A stretch of DNA of 64,000 bases from assembly GCF_002218085.1 (NCBI RefSeq), contig NZ_BDUC01000001.1, forward strand, positions 1,241,955 through 1,305,954. The letters are read 5' to 3'. Below, piece by piece: positions 60,512 to 64,000 of the stretch. A program made the position numbers and the translations under genes. The notes below the pieces were generated by a model. It ran no database searches, had not been told where the DNA came from, and saw only the letters and a list, made by a program, of their open reading frames with translations. Origin of the DNA: Tolypothrix sp. NIES-4075. Its GTDB lineage: Bacteria; Cyanobacteriota; Cyanobacteriia; Cyanobacteriales; Nostocaceae. How positions within the stretch are numbered: position 1 is the stretch's first letter; the number at the start of each line of letters is the position of its first letter.

Positions 60512-60793
60512 CTAAGAGTGATAATCTTCCAGGTCTACATCATATGCATCATTGTCCTTAAATGTAAAAGTTATACGCCAATTTCCTGATACTTTTATTG
60601 ACCAGGTTCCTTCTCTATCTCCCTTTAATTCATGTAAATTGTACCCTGGCAGTCTAATATCATCTATAATTATTGCTGAATCTATTACTTCAAGTCTTGC
60701 TCTAATTCTCTTTTCAAGCTCTTTAGGTATACCTTTTGTAACTCCTTCTTTGAATAAATTTTCTAATGCTTTGTTTTGGAATTTTTGAATCAT
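60512..60793 (-). CDS. higB: HigB-type mRNA interferase toxin
   Basis: 93 aa RelE/HigB fold. MIQKFQNKALENLFKEGVTK, then LPGYNLHELKGDREGTWSIK and VSGNWRITFTFKDNDAYDVD, ending LEDYHS, closely follow the HigB family, including the WRITF strand and DVDLEDYH end. Intact. First gene of the split operon; higA is downstream past the inserted element. Confidence 0.92.
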   Translation of the reverse strand: MIQKFQNKALENLFKEGVTKGIPKELEKRIRARLEVIDSAIIIDDIRLPGYNLHELKGDREGTWSIKVSGNWRITFTFKDNDAYDVDLEDYHS

Positions 60794-61057
60794 ACTCGGT
60801 TTTTATACAAGTTTGATCGGTATATATTCTACTCATATTCACATCAATCTAAATAATATGAAATTATGTTACGTCAGAACTTATAAATAAATTGTAACTT
60901 CTAAGGTTACAGCAGTCAAGCTTGTGGGTTGGGTTGACGTAACTAAATCCAGCAATGCAACTGACATGGTGTCAACTTACGTTATTTGTGAGTAAAATCG
61001 GCGATCGCTCACACCGAAAGCCTGTAGTGTAGACCAATAAGCGATTAAAAATAAGCT
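60794..61057. other. intergenic with GTGGGTTGGGTTGACG repeat fragment
   Basis: Contains CTTGTGGGTTGGGTTGACGT (60925-60944), a relative of the GTAGGTTGGGT dispersed repeat also found at 56549, 59622 and 61059. Presumed promoter of higB lies near 60800-60850, which is AT-rich. No gene seen. Confidence 0.45.
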
Positions 61058-61290
61058 TGTAGGTTGGGTAGAACGCTCGTGTTACCCAATAATGCAATAC
61101 GCTATTGTTGCGTTTTGCTTATCCCAACCTACGATTTAAAGTTTAGATTAAGTGCAATACGCGCTCTTGGTGTCTGTGCGAAGTGCGTAGACGCTTTCCT
61201 CGACTTGTCGATAGACCGAAGCGCTTTTGGTATGTGTGGGAGTAATGCGGTACTCAAAGCCGTTATTATCAGGTGTGTAAGTTAAACTTT
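61058..61290. repeat. direct repeat copy B (about 233 bp) with GTAGGTTGGG palindrome
   Basis: Begins TGTAGGTTGGGTAGAACGC and contains CCCAACCTACG at 61123-61133, so the first 75 bp are an inverted-repeat element (GTAGGTTGGG/CCCAACCTAC). The remainder matches copy A. Ends at the Shine-Dalgarno of the DUF6888 gene. Confidence 0.8.
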
Positions 61291-61297
61291 TAGGAGT

Positions 61298-61489
61298 ATG
61301 GAACCCACAGATAAACAAGCCCAAGGGCTTTATCGGCTATGCTATCGATTAACAAATGTTATCTATCCGGGGTGGCAGTATAGAAGCATTGAAATTGTCA
61401 GAATAAATGAGCGTACTGGGAATTTATACATGCTAGCTGGAGACAACCTCGACTTTGAGATTAAACCAACAGGAGGTTATGAGCCATGA
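61298..61489 (+). CDS. DUF6888-like small protein
   Basis: 63 aa, MEPTDKQAQGLYRLCYRLTN then VIYPGWQYRSIEIVRINERT and GNLYMLAGDNLDFEI. Pattern matches the cyanobacterial family I recall as DUF6888, normally found with DUF6887. TAGGAGT lies 4 bp before the ATG. ATGA overlap of 4 bp with the next gene suggests a two-gene module of toxin-antitoxin type, with function unproven. Confidence 0.7.
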   Translation: MEPTDKQAQGLYRLCYRLTNVIYPGWQYRSIEIVRINERTGNLYMLAGDNLDFEIKPTGGYEP

Positions 61490-61692
61490 CAACGGCAAAT
61501 TATGACGCGATGAGTATTGACGAGTTACGTCAATATGTTTTGACTCACCGAGAAGATTTAGAAGCGTTTCATCTATATATAGATCGTTCCAAAGCATCGG
61601 GACGTATGATTACTATTGACCCAGATAATAATCAGTGGGAACAAGACCTTGAATCCCAAATTCAGCAATCGACTTTCGATAAAAACGAGTAA
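61486..61692 (+). CDS. DUF6887-like small protein
   Basis: 68 aa. MSIDELRQYVLTHREDLEAF then HLYIDRSKASGRMITIDPD is the DUF6887 pattern. AGGAGG lies 8 bp upstream. Translationally coupled to the DUF6888-like gene. Its stop is only a few bases from the broken end of the vapC stub on the opposite strand, so the module was likely joined here by recombination. Confidence 0.7.
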   Translation: MTTANYDAMSIDELRQYVLTHREDLEAFHLYIDRSKASGRMITIDPDNNQWEQDLESQIQQSTFDKNE

Positions 61693-61699
61693 AATTTAT

Positions 61700-61777
61700 T
61701 GGGACTTCGGTTTTAGAGAGCCTTTCAGGATTTCCTGCTGACCAGATAAGTACGTGAGTATCTAATAACAATTTCAC
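61700..61777 (-). pseudogene. N-terminal stub of a VapC PIN toxin
   Basis: GTG at 61777 reads MKLLLDTHVLIWSAGNPERL then SKTEV before leaving the family. LLLDTHVLIW is the PIN N-terminal strand with the first catalytic Asp. A GTGA overlap with the upstream antitoxin stop is the normal vapBC arrangement. The remaining roughly 105 residues are absent; sequence past 61700 belongs to the DUF6887 end. Confidence 0.8.
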
Positions 61778-62007
61778 ACTACACCTTCACCCATCCAAAA
61801 TTCATCTGGCAAAGGGTCATTAAAATCCTCACTCATCCATATCTGACCTTTATGCAAGCCCATTACCCGTTTTTTCGGTGCTTGAGACGTAACGTATTTC
61901 TGTGCTAAAAATTCCACAAAATCTAGCACCTGTTGTTGCTGTTCTGGTGGTAAATTTTGCAGCTTGGCAATTAATTCTGAGGTAGTTTCTACAACTTGGG
62001 AAGTCAT
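61774..62007 (-). CDS. VapB-like/DUF2281 antitoxin
   Basis: 77 aa. SELIAKLQNLPPEQQQQVLDFVEFLAQKY is a DUF2281-type helix pair, and the C-terminal MGLHKGQIWMSEDFNDPLPD is the toxin-binding peptide commonly paired with PIN toxins of the MKLLLDTH type. Intact, with AAGAAGGTAAG upstream. Toxin partner reduced to a stub. Confidence 0.85.
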   Translation of the reverse strand: MTSQVVETTSELIAKLQNLPPEQQQQVLDFVEFLAQKYVTSQAPKKRVMGLHKGQIWMSEDFNDPLPDEFWMGEGVV

Positions 62008-62253
62008 CTTACCTTCTTTTATTGAATATCTAACTTAATGTTACTCTCGAATTCGGCAGTTCTGTTAGCCTGTAAGCTATCTTGAGGTTATGTTAGCTAA
62101 AAACCCAATCGACACGCTGTAAAGTTCCGTTTGGGTGGGTTAAAAGAGCGATAGCTTCAATCATAAAGGAAGAAATAAATATCTGCGATCGCCACACGCA
62201 GACAAAGCCAAAGTACGCAAAAATTAAAGAATAAACACGCTGATAAAACAACA

Positions 62254-62466
62254 ATGACCGAAGCAAAACCGACACGCACAGCACGACGAGGAAGAATATT
62301 CCCGGAAATTCAGTGGACGGAAGAACAGAAAGCCAAACGACAAGCTGAACGTGAGGCATTTTATCAACGCTGCAAACCGATTTTTGACAAGGTTCAACCA
62401 GAGTTAATCAAAACTCACTACAACTTAGTAGATATGGCTTCGGGAGTGTTAACCTTAGGAGATTAA
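62254..62466 (+). CDS. small hypothetical protein, 70 aa
   Basis: MTEAKPTRTARRGRIFPEIQ followed by WTEEQKAKRQAEREAFYQRC and KPIFDKVQPELIKTHYN: strongly basic then charged helical. It resembles a cyanobacterial family in which the protein continues beyond IKTHYN(W); here the end changes to LVDMASGVLTLGD, so it may be a truncated member. No clear Shine-Dalgarno. Confidence 0.55.
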   Translation: MTEAKPTRTARRGRIFPEIQWTEEQKAKRQAEREAFYQRCKPIFDKVQPELIKTHYNLVDMASGVLTLGD

Positions 62467-62574
62467 TTGTACTATGCGATCGCTTGTAGGTTGCTTTTCT
62501 AGCTATTTTTCACACAAGGCTTGTCAATATCAAACTGAACATCGATAATCTAAAGTGATATGAGGAGTCGGAAA

Positions 62575-63057
62575 ATGAAGCATCTTCCGTATTTAGTGTC
62601 AGTAGTTCTGGCTAGTTCATTTGTGATTGCCCAACCAGCACAAGCTCAAGTAGCTTATGGTAGCTATGTCGGTGTCGGTCCTACTGTTGGTCTTTCAGAC
62701 GGTGGTCAAATTGGGGGAGTTCTTGCCTTCCGCTATAAGCTTTTGGAAAGTCCTGTTTCTTTTCGCGCTCAAGCTTTAATTGGTCAAAGCACAGCAGTTG
62801 TGCCCACTGTTTCTTACGACGTGCCCTTAAACTGGCAAACTGACGCTTATTTGGGTGCTGGTTTGGTGCTGGCAGGTGGTGATACACCTTCACCAGTGGG
62901 TAATAAAATCAGCTTTGCTTTGCAACCAGGAGTTGATTATGTCGTCCCGAATAGTAACACGGTGATTTTTGGTAATGCTATCATTGCCTTTGATGCTTAC
63001 CGCGATGGTGGTGGTACTGCTCTTTCCCTACAAGGTGGTGTCGGTTTAAGATTTTAA
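62575..63057 (+). CDS. secreted outer-membrane beta-barrel-like protein
   Basis: 160 aa from MKHLPYLVSVVLASSFVIAQ, a Sec signal peptide with cleavage after PAQAQ. Start chosen because GAGGAG lies 8 bp upstream; the upstream in-frame ATG at 62560 contains that site. The mature part alternates polar and apolar residues with many Gly (YGSYVGVGPTVGLSDGGQIG, VSFRAQALIG, SLQGGVGLRF) and ends in Phe, the C-terminal signature of outer-membrane barrels. Probably a small 8-strand barrel; function unknown. Confidence 0.8.
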   Translation: MKHLPYLVSVVLASSFVIAQPAQAQVAYGSYVGVGPTVGLSDGGQIGGVLAFRYKLLESPVSFRAQALIGQSTAVVPTVSYDVPLNWQTDAYLGAGLVLAGGDTPSPVGNKISFALQPGVDYVVPNSNTVIFGNAIIAFDAYRDGGGTALSLQGGVGLRF

Positions 63058-63084
63058 ATAGGAAAAATACGTATATAGCTACAT

Positions 63085-63113
63085 TCCCAAGTTTTAATAA
63101 ACGTGGGATTTTT
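63085..63113 (+). terminator. rho-independent terminator
   Basis: TCCCAAGTTT, loop TAAT, AAACGTGGGA (one mismatch) then TTTTT, 28 bp after the beta-barrel gene. Lies between convergent genes. Confidence 0.75.
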
Positions 63114-63137
63114 ACTTGATAAAAGTGAAATATTGTG

Positions 63138-64000
63138 CTATTGTGTGATGCCAAATTTGCCTTTGGAGTCAAAAAGGCGATCGCTAATTGAATTGACAAT
63201 TCTTCTGACAAAGAAGATACGACAGGCAATTCTTTCGGCTTGGCGAAAGCCACAAATATTTTGAGCAAATTTATAAACTGCCTTTGTACTATTTACCTTA
63301 AAATCAGGAAAGATAGTTAAAGCTTTTTCTAAATATTGTAAGTATTGTGAATAGTCAAAAAACAAAGATTCTCGACCCAAATCGAAATAAGATTTAGCTA
63401 AAGCATAGCGATACTTAAGAGAAAGTTTTTTCAAGTTTAATAGCTTTTTTTCTGCCTTTTCTAATACTAAATAATGGCTTTTTACCCATAGACTTGTAGA
63501 CCAACTAGAAACTGTTACATTACCGTATCGTCTATAAACTGAATAGCAACCTGGTTGATATACAACTTTGGCATCATTGATTACCACTGAGATGAAAAAA
63601 TCTCTATCTTGGGCAGCCAGGAAACTTTCATCCCATCCACCACTATTTATTACTGCGCTTCTTTTATAAAGTAAAGAAGCAACAGCTGTCCACCAATTTG
63701 TTAATAATGACTCTAAAATGTCTGTTTGCGCTTTAGGAACCTGTATTTTATCCAAAAAACTTGTTCCATTATAATGATGTTGATGTCTCCAATCACCATA
63801 AACAACATCTGCGCCGGTTTCCTCTAAAAAACTAACTTGCCTTTCTATTTTTTCTGGCAAAATATAGTCATCCGCATCTAAATACTGAATATAGTCTCCT
63901 CTTGATAAAACAAAGCCTCTATTTCTAGCATGATTTCCTCCTTGATGAGGCAAACTTTCCCAGATAATTTTATTTCCATAACTTTTGATAATCTCTAAAG
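63138..64000 (-). CDS. family 2 glycosyltransferase (N-terminus beyond window)
   Basis: The frame is open to the window edge, reading LEIIKSYGNKIIWESLPHQG then GNHARNRGFVLSRGDYIQYL and DADDYILPEKIERQ. This is the GT-A fold with the metal-binding DADD block and the preceding G-N-ARN-G segment of GT2 enzymes. Then YGDWRHQHH, TNWWTAVASLLYKRS and WDESFLAAQDRDFF (the ED-like acceptor region), and a helical C-terminal tail of about 100 residues. It transfers a sugar from an NDP donor, likely in surface polysaccharide synthesis. The true start lies outside. AT-rich relative to the window. Confidence 0.93.
   Translation of the reverse strand, partial: LEIIKSYGNKIIWESLPHQGGNHARNRGFVLSRGDYIQYLDADDYILPEKIERQVSFLEETGADVVYGDWRHQHHYNGTSFLDKIQVPKAQTDILESLLTNWWTAVASLLYKRSAVINSGGWDESFLAAQDRDFFISVVINDAKVVYQPGCYSVYRRYGNVTVSSWSTSLWVKSHYLVLEKAEKKLLNLKKLSLKYRYALAKSYFDLGRESLFFDYSQYLQYLEKALTIFPDFKVNSTKAVYKFAQNICGFRQAERIACRIFFVRRIVNSISDRLFDSKGKFGITQ

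Noticed and set aside
62093..62359. 88-aa minus-strand frame (MPHVQLVVWLSV)
   Set aside because: Mostly antisense to the 70-aa basic protein, which has the more natural composition.

Overview
The window looks like the chromosome of a filamentous, probably heterocyst-forming cyanobacterium (Nostocales-like). The evidence is a photosystem II D1 gene (psbA), a cyanobacterial PEP carboxylase, very frequent GCGATCGC (HIP1) octamers, and the low-complexity GGTAATTGGTAATTGGG / CCCCATTCCCCATT arrays and palindromic dispersed repeats typical of that group. Gene order is mostly housekeeping on both strands, with an accessory, rearranged segment at the right end. I see no CRISPR array, prophage or rRNA. 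There is one tRNA (Ser-UGA).

Layout. 0-11.8 kb: a small membrane protein, ppc, a DUF1574/SGNH-like protein plus an MBOAT acyltransferase (a probable polysaccharide O-acylation pair), psbA with a strong terminator, rsmG and an exported Mn-type superoxide dismutase. 12-21.9 kb: mfd, an HlyC/CorC CBS protein, an aldo/keto reductase, a small one-TM protein, rpiA and a MOSC protein. 22-25.4 kb: an IS200/IS605 element with a tnpB whose usual zinc-finger cysteines are missing, sitting between a truncated MATE gene and a DMT/EamA transporter. 25.6-34.7 kb: a KamA-type radical SAM enzyme, a CPBP membrane protease, a 600-bp non-coding stretch full of hairpins, a cluster of small membrane proteins (two TM2 paralogues, a DUF2752 protein), a copper-type P-ATPase and an FHA protein. 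34.9-43.8 kb: a TIGR01777 epimerase, TPR protein, SufA/IscA-like carrier, a DUF6930-like protein and two histidine kinases. 44.2-54.2 kb: a drug-export region (TetR, MFP adaptor, RND pump, Bcr/CflA MFS, DrrAB-like ABC exporter). 54.8-64 kb: toxin-antitoxin modules in several states of decay, tRNA-Ser, a metallophosphoesterase, nadA, a segmental duplication, a secreted beta-barrel-like protein and the start of a glycosyltransferase region.

Two themes stand out. First, dispersed palindromic repeats have entered functional genes without breaking the frame: mfd (two sites), the copper ATPase (two sites, one a nested double insertion just before the GDGINDAP hinge), probably ppc, and the C-terminus of the RND pump. 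One repeat supplies the stop codon of a histidine kinase, and another splits higB from higA. Second, the toxin-antitoxin loci at the right end share a pattern: antitoxins are intact while toxins are broken (amber stop in one vapC, a roughly 25-codon stub of another, one orphan antitoxin).

The best candidate for something undescribed is the 28.69-28.98 kb intergenic region. It encodes a run of hairpins, including an intrinsic-terminator-like stem whose 5' arm can pair instead with an upstream segment. That is attenuator or riboswitch geometry, placed ahead of a small-ORF/TM2 membrane protein cluster.
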